From: CAYYWV01 sp964475385
GTDB taxonomy: Bacteria > Pseudomonadota > Alphaproteobacteria > JAAXGF01
Length of the DNA stretch: 61,287 nt
NCBI GenBank assembly: GCA_964475385.1
Contig: CAYYWV010000001.1
Location: forward strand, 1 to 61,287
Reading direction: 5' to 3'
Shown here: piece by piece, positions 8,009-17,006 of the stretch
How the letters are laid out: every line of letters begins with the position of its first letter
How positions within the stretch are numbered: the first letter of the stretch is position 1
The notes under the pieces: model-generated
Told to the model about the DNA's origin: nothing
Database searches by the model: none
The model's input: only the letters and a program-made list of their open reading frames with translations
Position numbers and translations under genes: made by a program

Positions 8009-9541
8009 ATGGAAATTCTTTCGCATCTGATCGACGGCTTCGTCACCGCGTTCCTGCCGATGAACCTGATGCTCATCATTCTCGGCTGCGTGGTCGGGCT
8101 GTTCGTGGGCGCCATGCCGGGGCTGGGCTCGGTCAATGGAGTGGCGATTCTGCTGCCGGTGACCTTTCTGGTCCCGCCGACCTCGGCGATCATCTTTCTC
8201 GCCGCGATCTACTACGGCGCGATGTACGGGGGCGCGATCTCGTCGGTGATGCTCGGCATCCCGGGGGCCTCGACCGCGGTCGCGACCGTGTTCGACGGCC
8301 GACCGCTCGCGCTCAAGGGCAAGGCCGATCTCGCGCTGACCGCGGCGGCGGTGGCCTCGTTCACGGGCGGCACGATCTCGGTCGTCCTGTTCACCCTTTT
8401 CGCGCCCCCGCTCGCCGACTTCGCGCTTGCGTTCGGTCCCGCCGAGGAGTTCGCGCTCATGATCGTCGCCTTCGCGACCTTCATCGGGCTCGGCGGCGAC
8501 GACGTCGCCAAGACCTTCTTTTCGATTTTCGTCGGTCTGGTGCTGAGCGCGGTCGGCCTCGACGTGGTGAGCGGAATGCCGCGCCTGATCTTCATGGACC
8601 TGCCGGGGTTTTACCACGGCATCAACTTCCTTGTGCTTGCCATCGGCATCTACGGCATCGGCGAGATTCTGTGGACCATCGAGCAGAGCCGCGGCAAGGT
8701 CAGCCTTATCCAGGCTCGCGTCACGCCGGGGCGGATCGTGAAGGCGCTGGGTTCGCTCAAGTCCACGTTCGGCGCCATGACGATGGGCTCGTTCCTCGGC
8801 TACTTCGTCGGCATTTTGCCGGCGGCCGGCGCGACCCCGGGCTCGCTCATGGCCTACGGCATGGCGAAAAGCATGTCGCGGCACCCCGAGCGCTACGGGA
8901 CCGGCGAGGTCAGCGGCGTGGTCGCGCCCGAATCGGCCAACAACGCGGCGAGCACCGGCTCGATGCTGCCCATGCTGACGCTGGGCATCCCGGGCTCGCC
9001 GACCACCGCGATCTTGCTCGGCGGCATGATCATCTGGGGGCTCGAGCCCGGGCCGCTCCTGTTCATCGACCAGCAGGAATTCGTCTGGGGCCTGATCGCG
9101 AGCCTCTATGCCGCCAATCTCTTCACCCTGATCGTGAATCTCGCTTTCATCCCCTTGTTCATCTGGGTGCTCAAGCTGCCGTTCACGATCCTCGCGCCGA
9201 TCATCTTCGTGCTTTGCGTCATCGGCGGCTATGCGCCCACCAACTCGATGCACGACGTCTGGTTGATGCTGATCTTCGGCATCGCGGGCTTTCTATTGCG
9301 TAAGCTCGACTACCCGATGGCCCCCGCGGTGCTCGCCATCGTGCTCGGTCCGCTGGCCGAAAAGGCGCTTCGTCAATCGCTGATCATCTCGCAGGGCTCG
9401 ATGAGCATCTTCGTCGAGCGTCCGCTTTCGGCGATCTTCCTCGCGCTCGCCGCATTGATGTTCATCTATCCGTTGCTTCGCGGACGGCTGCGGGCGGCGC
9501 GCCGGCGGGCCGCGGCCGCAGGCGATGGGAGCGGCTCGTGA
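8009..9541 (+). CDS. tctA: TTT-family large membrane subunit (TctA)
   Basis: The product is a 510-residue membrane protein with about twelve spans. The conserved TctA signature occurs near the start (VGLFVGAMPGLGSVNGVAILLP) and again in the second half (VGILPAAGATPGS, with the nearby VVAPESANNAASTGSMLPMLTLGIPGSP), the two related motifs expected to line the transport path. It completes a full TctCBA uptake system. The operon sits upstream of CoA-transferase and ThDP-enzyme genes, so the imported carboxylate is probably their substrate. Confidence 0.93.
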   Translation: MEILSHLIDGFVTAFLPMNLMLIILGCVVGLFVGAMPGLGSVNGVAILLPVTFLVPPTSAIIFLAAIYYGAMYGGAISSVMLGIPGASTAVATVFDGRPLALKGKADLALTAAAVASFTGGTISVVLFTLFAPPLADFALAFGPAEEFALMIVAFATFIGLGGDDVAKTFFSIFVGLVLSAVGLDVVSGMPRLIFMDLPGFYHGINFLVLAIGIYGIGEILWTIEQSRGKVSLIQARVTPGRIVKALGSLKSTFGAMTMGSFLGYFVGILPAAGATPGSLMAYGMAKSMSRHPERYGTGEVSGVVAPESANNAASTGSMLPMLTLGIPGSPTTAILLGGMIIWGLEPGPLLFIDQQEFVWGLIASLYAANLFTLIVNLAFIPLFIWVLKLPFTILAPIIFVLCVIGGYAPTNSMHDVWLMLIFGIAGFLLRKLDYPMAPAVLAIVLGPLAEKALRQSLIISQGSMSIFVERPLSAIFLALAALMFIYPLLRGRLRAARRRAAAAGDGSGS

Positions 9542-9631
9542 GCGCGGCCCGACGCGATCCGATGCGAACCGCCCTTCGACGGGAACCGATGCGGAGGATG
9601 AGGCCCTTGCGCGGATGGTTTTGGTGGGATA

Positions 9632-9648
9632 TTGTATACCACAAATGG
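9632..9648 (+). promoter_or_regulatory. Second copy of the GntR-type operator
   Basis: The pattern TTGTATACCA-NNN-ATGG repeats the site at 6266-6282. It lies in the 481-base gap 9542-10022 between tctA and the GntR regulator gene, about 375 bases before the regulator start. I see no gene in this gap: the open frames are Arg/Ala/Gly-rich shadows of GC-rich DNA. Confidence 0.45.
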
Positions 9649-10022
9649 AAGCAACGGCTTGGAACGAATGCGCGGCGGCCTTCGACGTCGGGAAAAAGGC
9701 GGCGATCGCCCCTGGGCCGTCGCGCGCGCGGGAGCGGCGGCCGCAACGCGCAAAGGCCGGGCGCGGGCGTCGCTTCGGCGCGCCCGGGGCGTCTTTCGCC
9801 CGGCTGGGGCCGCGAATCGTCGCGCCCGTCGCGCCCGCGGCGAGCGGCGGCATTGACGAAAGGGGGCGCGGCGGGCTAAGGCCCCGGGCCAGAAGAGGCG
9901 CGGCGCTCGGGCCGATCGAGCCGCCCGGAGCCCGACGCCTTCTAGGCCCGCGAGAGGCCGGCGCGCCGCAAGGCGAAGCTCGGGAGGGAGGCGCCGGCGC
10001 AACGGAGAGATGGAAACACGGG

Positions 10023-10718
10023 ATGAATGTCATACGCGCAGCCGTTCAGCCGATCGACGTCAACTTCAGCCTTAAGGACAAGACCTACGAGGCGCTCAAG
10101 CAGGCCATCGCCGCGATGAACATCTACGCCCACCCCGGCGAGCCGCGGCTCGACGAGCGCCAGCTCGCCAAGGATCTCGGGGTCTCGCGCACGCCGATCC
10201 GCGAGGCGATCGCGCGTCTCGAGCAGGAGGGCTTCGTCCGCATCGTGCCGCGGCGCGGCGTGTTCATCGTGCGCAAGTCGAAGCGCGAGATCATCGAGAT
10301 GATCACGGTCTGGGCGGCGCTCGAAAGCATGGCCGCGCGGCTGATCACGCTGCACGCCAGCGACGAGGAGATCGCGAGCCTGCGCCGCATGTTCGCAACC
10401 TTCGACGACGACAAGGACAAGGTGAACGCCGAGATCGACGAATATTCGGAGACCAACATTCGGTTCCATCAGGCGCTTCTCAAGATGAGCCATAGCGCGC
10501 TGTTGAACCAGATGACCGAGAACCTGTTCATCCACATGCGTTCGATCCGTCAGCAGACGATCTCCGAGGACAACCGCGCGAGCCGGTCGATCATCGACCA
10601 CATGAACATCATCGAGGCGCTCGAGCAGCGCGACACCGAGCTCGCCGAGCGGCTCACTCGGCAACACACCCTCGATCTCGCGGCCCATGTGGAGAAGAAC
10701 GTCGATTATCTGGACTGA
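10023..10718 (+). CDS. GntR-family transcriptional regulator (FCD type)
   Basis: This is a 231-residue regulator. The N-terminal winged helix (residues about 14-80) contains the classic recognition region RLDERQLAKDLGVSRTPIREAI and the wing segment VPRRGVFIV. The rest (about 85-228) is an all-helical FCD ligand-binding domain with acidic and His residues that usually bind a metal and a carboxylate effector. FCD regulators typically repress catabolic operons until the imported acid binds. The gene stands between the TctCBA transporter and the ThDP/CoA-transferase genes, and two matching operator-like sites lie upstream of the transporter and of this gene. I chose the ATG at 10023, where the regulator fold begins. 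Confidence 0.92.
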   Translation: MNVIRAAVQPIDVNFSLKDKTYEALKQAIAAMNIYAHPGEPRLDERQLAKDLGVSRTPIREAIARLEQEGFVRIVPRRGVFIVRKSKREIIEMITVWAALESMAARLITLHASDEEIASLRRMFATFDDDKDKVNAEIDEYSETNIRFHQALLKMSHSALLNQMTENLFIHMRSIRQQTISEDNRASRSIIDHMNIIEALEQRDTELAERLTRQHTLDLAAHVEKNVDYLD

Positions 10719-10806
10719 ACCGGCCGGCGGAATGCGCGACCAAGGGAAAAGGAACGATGTCCGGGCAAGGCGCGACGCGCAACCGACAGTAATTTAGGAG
10801 GAGGTC

Positions 10807-12537
10807 ATGGCAGAAGCGGCGAAGCGCGATCACGCGAACGATCCCACGCCTGAGGGCGCGAACGCGACCATCTCGGGCGGACATCTCGTGGCCAAGGCGC
10901 TCAGGAACGAAGGCATCGACGTCATCTTCACCCTGTGCGGGGGCCACATCATCGACATCTACGACGGCTGCCTCGACGAAGGCATCAAGATCATCGACGT
11001 GCGCCACGAGCAGGTCGCGGCCCACGCGGCCGACGGCTATGCGCGCATGACCGGGCGACCGGGCTGCGCCGTGGTGACCGCAGGTCCGGGCACGACGGAT
11101 GCGGTGACCGGCATCGCCAACGCCTTCCGCGCCGAGAGCCCGATGCTGATGATCGGCGGCCAGGGCGCGCATTCGCAGCACAAGATGGGCTCGCTCCAGG
11201 ATCTGCCGCACGTCGACATCCTGCGCCCGATCACCAAGTTCGCCGCCACCGTGCCGACGACCGAGCGCGTCGCCGACATGGTGTCGATGGCCTTCCGCGA
11301 GTGCTTCCTCGGCGCCCCGGGGCCGTCGTTCCTCGAGATTCCGCGCGACGTGCTCGACGCCAAGGTCGATCTGGCCAAGGCGCGCATCCCCGAGGCCGGC
11401 CGTTACCGCGCTTCGACCCGGGTGCTCGCCGATCCGGACGATATCGAGCGCGCGGCCGACCTTCTGGTGCGTTCCGAACGGCCCTGCATCCTGCTCGGCA
11501 CCCAGGTCTGGACCTGCCGGGCGGCCGCGGCCGCCGCCTCGCTGGTGCGCAAGCTCAACATTCCGGCCTATATGAACGGGGCCGGGCGGGGCACGTTGCC
11601 GCCGGGCGATCCGCACCACTTCCACCGCACCCGGCGCTACGCTTTCGACAAGGCCGACGTGATCGTGATCGTCGGCACCCCCTTCGACTTCCGAATGGGC
11701 TACGGCAAGCGCCTGCGCGCCGACGCCACCGTGATCCAGATCGACATGGACTATCGCACCGTCGGCAAGAACCGCGACATCTCGCTCGGGCTCGTCGGCG
11801 ACGTCGGCCGCATCCTCGAAGCGATCGAGGCCGCCGCTTCGGGCCGCGCCGATAACGGCGCGCAGGCCCGCAAGGGCTGGCTCGAGGAGCTGCGCGCCGA
11901 GGAGGCGGTCCGCTACGAGAAGCTCCTGCCTCAGTTCCGCTCCGACGCGACCCCGATCAGTCCGTATCGGGTCGCCTGGGAGATCAACGAGTTCCTGACC
12001 GAGGACACGATCTACATCGGCGACGGCGGCGATGTGGTCACGATCTCGGCCCAGGCGGTGCAGCCTCGCGCGCCCGGCCACTGGATGGACCCGGGACCGC
12101 TCGGCACCTTGGGCGTCGGCGTCCCCTTCGCCATGGCGGCCAAGCACGTCCATCCCGAGAAGGAGATCTTCTGCTACTTCGGCGACGGCGCCTTCGCGCT
12201 CACCGGCTGGGACTTCGAGACCTGCGTGCGCTTCGGCCTGCCGTTCCTGGGCGTGATCGGGAACAACTCGGCGATGAACCAGATCCGCTTCGGCCAGATC
12301 GCCAAGTATGGGCCCGAGCGCGGGAACGTCGGCAACAAGCTCGGCGACGTGCCGTTCGAGAAGTTCGCCGAGATGCTCGGCGGCCACGGCGAGGCGGTGC
12401 GCGAGCCCAAGGACATCCGCCCGGCGCTCGAGCGCGCCCGCGAGGCGGTGAAATCGGGCGTGCCGGCGCTGGTCAACATCTGGGTCAACCCGGACGAGTA
12501 CGCGCCCGGGACCAAGAACCAGACCATGTACAAGTGA
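10807..12537 (+). CDS. ThDP-dependent enzyme, oxalyl-CoA decarboxylase / 2-hydroxyacyl-CoA lyase-like
   Basis: The product is a 576-residue enzyme of the ThDP superfamily with N-terminal Pyr, central and C-terminal PP domains. The activating glutamate is E68 in DVRHEQVAAH, and the ThDP/Mg motif runs from G459-D460-G461 to N486-N487. The next gene is a clear formyl-CoA:oxalate CoA-transferase, whose usual partner is oxalyl-CoA decarboxylase. However, the active-site entry FTLCGGHIIDIYD and the general sequence look closer to 2-hydroxyacyl-CoA lyases or acetolactate-synthase-like enzymes than to classic Oxc. Either reaction would give formyl-CoA, plus CO2 or an aldehyde. TAGGAGGAGG gives a very strong ribosome site. 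The substrate remains open. Confidence 0.82.
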   Translation: MAEAAKRDHANDPTPEGANATISGGHLVAKALRNEGIDVIFTLCGGHIIDIYDGCLDEGIKIIDVRHEQVAAHAADGYARMTGRPGCAVVTAGPGTTDAVTGIANAFRAESPMLMIGGQGAHSQHKMGSLQDLPHVDILRPITKFAATVPTTERVADMVSMAFRECFLGAPGPSFLEIPRDVLDAKVDLAKARIPEAGRYRASTRVLADPDDIERAADLLVRSERPCILLGTQVWTCRAAAAAASLVRKLNIPAYMNGAGRGTLPPGDPHHFHRTRRYAFDKADVIVIVGTPFDFRMGYGKRLRADATVIQIDMDYRTVGKNRDISLGLVGDVGRILEAIEAAASGRADNGAQARKGWLEELRAEEAVRYEKLLPQFRSDATPISPYRVAWEINEFLTEDTIYIGDGGDVVTISAQAVQPRAPGHWMDPGPLGTLGVGVPFAMAAKHVHPEKEIFCYFGDGAFALTGWDFETCVRFGLPFLGVIGNNSAMNQIRFGQIAKYGPERGNVGNKLGDVPFEKFAEMLGGHGEAVREPKDIRPALERAREAVKSGVPALVNIWVNPDEYAPGTKNQTMYK

Positions 12538-12582
12538 CGGAGACGATCCGCTTCAGGCGATTGGCCAACGGGGAAGACCATC

Positions 12583-13815
12583 ATGAGTAAAGCGTTGGAG
12601 GGAATCCGCGTCCTCGACATGACCCACGTCCAGTCGGGGCCGTCGTGCACCCAGATCCTGGCTTGGTTCGGCGCCGACGTCATCAAGGTCGAGATGCCCG
12701 GGCGCGGCGACATCACGCGCCAGCAGCTTCGCGATCTGCCCGACGTCGACAGCCTCTACTTCACGATGCTGAACTGCAACAAGCGCAGCATCACCGTGAA
12801 CACCAAGACCGACCGCGGCAAGGAGATCTTCCGGCGGCTTCTCAAGGCCTGCGACGTGATCGTCGAGAACTTCGCCCCCGGCGCGCTCGCCCGCCAGGGC
12901 TTCCCCTGGGAGGTCATCCACGAGATCAACCCGCGTATCGTCTACGCCTCGATCAAGGGGTTCGGCCCCGGTCCTTTCGCCGACTTCAAGGCCTACGAGA
13001 CCATCGCCCAGGCCATGGGCGGGGCGATGAGCACCACCGGCTGGGAGGACGGGCCGCCGACCTCGACCGGGGCGCAGATCGGCGATTCGGGCACCGGAAT
13101 CCACTGCGTGGCCGGGATTCTCGCCGCGCTCCTGCATCGCGAGCGCACCGGCCTCGGCCAGCGGGTCGAGGTCGCCATGCAGGACGCCGTGCTCAACCTG
13201 TGCCGGGTCAAGCTGCGCGACCAGCAGCGCCTCGCCCACGGGCCGCTCAAGGAATATCCCAACAAGACCTTCGGCGATGCGGTTCCGCGCTCGGGCAACG
13301 CCTCGGGCGGCGGCCAGCCCGGCAATGCGCTGCGCTGCGCGCCGGGCGGCCCCAACGATTACATCTACGTCATCATCCAGCCCCAGGGCTGGGCGCCGCT
13401 GATGAAGCTGATCGGGCGCGAGGATCTGATCGAGCACCCAGACTATGCGACGCCCGAGGCCCGGCTCGACCGGCTCGACGAGTGCTTCGCCCTGATCGAG
13501 GAATGGACCAGCCAGCGTCATAAGACCGAGGTGATGGCCGCGCTCAATGCGCTCAACGTGCCTTGCGGGCCGATCCTCGACATGAAGGAGCTGATCGAGG
13601 ACGAATCGCTCGCCCAGCGCGGCGCGGTGGTCACGGTCGAGCACCCCGAGCGCGGGCCGTTCAAGACCGTGGGCTGCCCGATCAAGCTCTCGGCCTCGCC
13701 GGTCGAGGTCACCACCTCGCCGCTTCTCGGCGAGCACACGGAAGAGATCCTGCGCGAGATCGTGGGCTATGGCGACGACGAGATCGCCGCCGCCCGCGAG
13801 GAGGGCGCGATCTGA
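12583..13815 (+). CDS. frc: Formyl-CoA:oxalate CoA-transferase-like (class III)
   Basis: This is a 410-residue class III CoA-transferase. The N terminus (LDMTHVQSGPSCTQ), the VDSLYFTMLNCNKRSI block, the catalytic aspartate D168 in GAQIGDSGTG, the MQDAVLNL-RVKLRDQQRL block and the glycine loop GNASGGGQPG all closely follow the Oxalobacter Frc enzyme, in which Asp169 is catalytic and the glycine loop covers the active site. Frc moves CoA from formyl-CoA to oxalate. The gene follows the ThDP enzyme at 45 bases and precedes a formyl-THF hydrolase-like gene, so the three probably act in series on a C1-yielding acid. Some class III enzymes with this look use other acceptors, so the acid is not proven. 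Confidence 0.85.
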   Translation: MSKALEGIRVLDMTHVQSGPSCTQILAWFGADVIKVEMPGRGDITRQQLRDLPDVDSLYFTMLNCNKRSITVNTKTDRGKEIFRRLLKACDVIVENFAPGALARQGFPWEVIHEINPRIVYASIKGFGPGPFADFKAYETIAQAMGGAMSTTGWEDGPPTSTGAQIGDSGTGIHCVAGILAALLHRERTGLGQRVEVAMQDAVLNLCRVKLRDQQRLAHGPLKEYPNKTFGDAVPRSGNASGGGQPGNALRCAPGGPNDYIYVIIQPQGWAPLMKLIGREDLIEHPDYATPEARLDRLDECFALIEEWTSQRHKTEVMAALNALNVPCGPILDMKELIEDESLAQRGAVVTVEHPERGPFKTVGCPIKLSASPVEVTTSPLLGEHTEEILREIVGYGDDEIAAAREEGAI

Positions 13816-13848
13816 TCCGGGAGGGGCGCATTTGGAAGGGGAGACAGC

Positions 13849-14769
13849 ATGCGGATCGTCGTCAACGGCCAACAGGCCTTCGGCAAAGCGGTGCTCGACG
13901 CCCTCGTCGAGCGCGGCGAGAACGTGGTCGCCGTCTATTGCGCGCCCGACAAGCCGGGCGGGAAGATCGACCCATTGAAGGAGGCGGCGCTTGGGCACGG
14001 GATTCCCGTCCATCAGCCGGCGTCGTTCAAAAGCCCTGAGGTGCTCGAAGAGTTCAAGGCGCTCGCGCCCGACCTCGCGGTGATGGCCTATGTGGTTCTT
14101 CTGGTGCCCGAAAGCGTGCTCAATGCGCCGCGGCTCGGCACCATCCAGTATCACCCCTCGCTGCTTCCCCGCCACCGCGGGCCGAGCTCGATCAACTGGC
14201 CCATCATCCAGGGCGAGACCGAGACCGGGCTCACCATCTTCTGGCCCGACAAGGGGCTCGATACGGGGCCGATCCTGTTGCAGAAGAAGGTGCCCATCGG
14301 CCCCGACGACACGCTCGGCAGCCTTTACTTCGACCATCTCTTCCCGCTCGGCGTCGAAGCGATGATTGAGGCGGTGGATCTCGTCCGCGCCGGCCGCGCG
14401 CCGCGAGTCCCGCAGGACGAAAGCCAAGCCACCTACGAGGGCTGGTGCCGCCGCGAGGACGTCGAGATCGACTGGGCCAAGCCCGCGCGCCAGGTCTACA
14501 ACCTGATCCGCGGCGCCAACCCACAGCCCGGCGCCTGGACCCGGCAGGCGGGGCGCATGGTCCAGATCTACGATTCGGCGCTTCAGGCCGAGGCCGCGCC
14601 CGACGCCGCGCCCGGTACGGTCACGGCGGTCGGCGACGATGGCGTCACGGTGGCCGCCAAGGATGGCCAGATCCTCGTCAAACGCGTTCGTCCCGAAGGC
14701 GCGGGCAAGATACCGGCGGCCGAGTTCGCCGCCGAAGCGGGAATAGAGGCGGGAGCGGTCTTCGGCTGA
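13849..14769 (+). CDS. 10-formyltetrahydrofolate hydrolase-like formyltransferase-fold protein
   Basis: This is a 306-residue stand-alone protein matching the N-terminal hydrolase part of 10-formyl-THF dehydrogenase (ALDH1L) better than methionyl-tRNA formyltransferase. The key motif reads IQYHPSLLPRHRG, with H102 and then D138 in GLDTGP; the 36-residue spacing equals that of the catalytic His106/Asp142 pair in the mammalian enzyme. SSINW, TIFW and ATYEG motifs also agree. A C-terminal OB-like part (from about residue 205) is present; the acyl-carrier and aldehyde dehydrogenase domains of ALDH1L are absent. Following Frc and a formyl-CoA-forming enzyme, it may move or hydrolyse formyl groups on folate. 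That is inference; automated tools would likely call it Fmt. Confidence 0.82.
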   Translation: MRIVVNGQQAFGKAVLDALVERGENVVAVYCAPDKPGGKIDPLKEAALGHGIPVHQPASFKSPEVLEEFKALAPDLAVMAYVVLLVPESVLNAPRLGTIQYHPSLLPRHRGPSSINWPIIQGETETGLTIFWPDKGLDTGPILLQKKVPIGPDDTLGSLYFDHLFPLGVEAMIEAVDLVRAGRAPRVPQDESQATYEGWCRREDVEIDWAKPARQVYNLIRGANPQPGAWTRQAGRMVQIYDSALQAEAAPDAAPGTVTAVGDDGVTVAAKDGQILVKRVRPEGAGKIPAAEFAAEAGIEAGAVFG

Positions 14770-14816
14770 TTCGCGACGCGCCCGCCTTTCCACATCGCGA
14801 ACGGAGGCTTGGTGCC

Positions 14817-15257
14817 ATGAATGTACAATCGGTTTTGGAGCGCGCCGCCGGTCCGCCCCTGACCACGCGCCCCGATGCGCCCGTGGCCGAGGTCGCCGAG
14901 ACCTTGGCCGACGACGGCACTGGCGCGGTCGTCGCCTGCGATCCCAACGGCTCTATCGCCGGCATCGTCTCGGAGCGCGATCTCGTCCGCGGTCTGCGTG
15001 AGCACGGCGAGCGATTGCTCGCCATGCGGGTGGGCGATTTGATGACCCGTTCGGTGGTCACCTGCTCGCCCGAGCACAGCGTCGAGGACGCGCTTCGGCT
15101 GATGACCGAGAATGGCGTCCGCCATGTCCCCGTGGTCGGGGACGACGGCGCGCTCGCCGGCGTGGTCAGCATTCTCGACCTCGTGCGCACGCGCCTCGCC
15201 GAGGTCGAAAGCGATTACGGCGCGCTCCGCACCTTCATGGAGACGCGGATCGAGTAG
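14817..15257 (+). CDS. Tandem CBS-domain protein
   Basis: The product is a 146-residue cytoplasmic protein made almost only of two CBS domains. The first ends in GIVSERDLVRGL and the second in GVVSILDLVRTRL, the usual position of the beta-strand and helix that bind adenine nucleotides. A short helical tail (about 120-146) follows. Stand-alone CBS pairs sense AMP, ATP, SAM or similar ligands and regulate partner proteins. Being last in the formyl-CoA gene run, it may tune one of those enzymes or be independent. The ATG at 14817 follows an ACGGAGG ribosome site. Confidence 0.88.
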   Translation: MNVQSVLERAAGPPLTTRPDAPVAEVAETLADDGTGAVVACDPNGSIAGIVSERDLVRGLREHGERLLAMRVGDLMTRSVVTCSPEHSVEDALRLMTENGVRHVPVVGDDGALAGVVSILDLVRTRLAEVESDYGALRTFMETRIE

Positions 15258-15279
15258 AGGGCGCGCCTCGGCCCGGCCG

Positions 15280-16887
15280 TCAGACGGCAAGCGCCATGCC
15301 GTCGCGCCCCGGGTCCGCGCCGCCGACGAGCCGCCCGTCCTGGACCGCGATGGCGTGAACGGCCGCGGTCGTGTAGCTGAGGTGGCTGCGCGCGACCGCG
15401 TATCCTTGCGCTTCGACCGCGCGGGTCACGTAGTTCGGAATCCGGTTGCACACGTCGATGACGTCCGAGGTCGCCGAGAAGCGCGGCGCGCCGACGGCGT
15501 CCGACATGCTCATGCCGAAGTCGACCACGTTGAGAATCGCCTGAAGAATTCCCATGACGATCTGGGTGCCGCCCGGCGCGCCGATGACCATGAAGGGATC
15601 GTCGCCCCGGAACAGGATCGTCGGCGCGATCGAGCTGAAGCGGCTCTTGCCCGGCGCGATCGAGCCGATGCGCCCGGGGCGGGGGTCGAACACCGCCATG
15701 CAGCCGTTGTACATGAAGCCGAGCCCGTCGGTGATGACCCCCGACGGCATCCCGAGCGAATGCGTCATCGAGACCGCGCCGCCGTCGCGGTCGATCACCG
15801 AGACATGGGTGGTGTTGGCGGGCTCGGGCGTCCGGCCGAGACGCGGCACCCGGACCACCTCGCCGCGCTCGATCGCGTCCGCGGCTTCGCGCGCGTAGGT
15901 CTTGGAGGTCAGGCGCTCGACCGGCACGTCGACGAAGGCGGGGTCGCCGACGAAGGCGTCCTTGTCCACGGTCGCGCGTTTCATCGCCTCGCAGACGATG
16001 CGGATGTAGTCGGGCGTGTTGTGGCCGAGCGCGGCGAGATCGAAGTTCTCGAGGATGTTGAGCATCTCGATCAGCATGACGCCGCCGCCCGGCGGGTGGT
16101 TGGTGGCGATGCGCAGGCCCCGGTAGCTGCCCCATAACGGCGCGCAATGCCGGGTGCGGTAGGCGGCGAGGTCCGCGCCGCGCAGGAGCCCGCCGCCCCG
16201 GCGCATGTCGGCGTCGATGGCCTCGGCGATCTCGCCCTGATAGAACGTCTCGATCCCTTCTTCGGCGATCCGGCGCAAGGTCTGCGCGAGGTCGGGGTTG
16301 GCGATCCAGCTTCCCGGTTTCAAGGGCGCCCCATTGGCGTCGCAGTAGAGCCGCCGTCCGCTCGGCGTCAGGCGCAAGCGCTCGACGTTGGGCGCGCGGC
16401 CCATGTCGTCGTCCTCGGTCCAGAAGCGGTAGACATGGGGGCGAACCGCGAAGCCGCGCTCGGCGCGTTCGATCGCCGGCTCGACGAGCGCGCGCCAGGG
16501 CATGGCGCCGAACGCCTCGGCCGCCTCCCAGTAGGCGCGCAGGCTGCCCGGGACCGCGATCGCCTGATAGCCGAGATCGTTCACCCGCCCTCGAAGGATG
16601 AAGCCGAAGCCGTCGCGGGTCTCGCCCTCGATCCGGTCGGCCCACATCTCGGGCGTCGCCGCCGCCGGGGCCTGGGCGTGGAAGTCGATGAAACGGTGGA
16701 TGCCGCGTTCCGGCAGGTAGACCTGGAGGCTGCCGAAGCCCGCGATCCCGGTCATCAAGGGGTCGACCACCCCTTGGACGAGCCCGCAGGCGATCGCCGC
16801 ATCGACGCAGTTGCCGCCCGCCTTGAGAACCAGCGCGCCGGCCTCGACCGCCTCGGGCTGGGGCGCGACGATCATTCCTTGGGCCAT
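15280..16887 (-). CDS. ggt: Gamma-glutamyltransferase family protein (Ntn hydrolase)
   Basis: This is a 535-residue member of the gamma-glutamyltranspeptidase family. These proenzymes cut themselves before a threonine, which becomes the N-terminal nucleophile of the small subunit. Here that residue is Thr359 in NTTHVSVIDRDG, giving about 358- and 177-residue subunits. Other family blocks are PEAVEAGALVLKAGGNCVDAAI near the start, a large-subunit GGV motif, and the small-subunit VIGAPGGTQI. No signal peptide is visible at the chosen ATG (16887), so it may be cytoplasmic and act on gamma-glutamyl or other amides rather than glutathione. It converges on the CBS gene with a 22-base gap, and is not obviously part of that operon. 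Confidence 0.88.
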   Translation of the reverse strand: MAQGMIVAPQPEAVEAGALVLKAGGNCVDAAIACGLVQGVVDPLMTGIAGFGSLQVYLPERGIHRFIDFHAQAPAAATPEMWADRIEGETRDGFGFILRGRVNDLGYQAIAVPGSLRAYWEAAEAFGAMPWRALVEPAIERAERGFAVRPHVYRFWTEDDDMGRAPNVERLRLTPSGRRLYCDANGAPLKPGSWIANPDLAQTLRRIAEEGIETFYQGEIAEAIDADMRRGGGLLRGADLAAYRTRHCAPLWGSYRGLRIATNHPPGGGVMLIEMLNILENFDLAALGHNTPDYIRIVCEAMKRATVDKDAFVGDPAFVDVPVERLTSKTYAREAADAIERGEVVRVPRLGRTPEPANTTHVSVIDRDGGAVSMTHSLGMPSGVITDGLGFMYNGCMAVFDPRPGRIGSIAPGKSRFSSIAPTILFRGDDPFMVIGAPGGTQIVMGILQAILNVVDFGMSMSDAVGAPRFSATSDVIDVCNRIPNYVTRAVEAQGYAVARSHLSYTTAAVHAIAVQDGRLVGGADPGRDGMALAV

Positions 16888-17006
16888 TTCCGTCTTCCCT
16901 TGTCCCGGCCTTCCTGCGCCCAGTATGGGCGCGGCGGCCGGTCCGCGCAATCGACGGACGCGGACGCGAGCGGAGCTAGGTATGGGAAGCGCAAGAGGAA
17001 AGAAAA

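Noticed and set aside
6389..9253. A 954-codon open frame opposite the TctCBA genes
   Set aside because: The product is a mass of Arg, Asp, His and Gly with no fold-like pattern, while the other strand encodes three recognised proteins. It is a codon-bias shadow of GC-rich DNA.
9542..10022. Possible small genes between tctA and the GntR regulator
   Set aside because: All frames are Arg/Ala/Gly/Pro-rich with no ribosome site or motif; only the operator-like site is supported.
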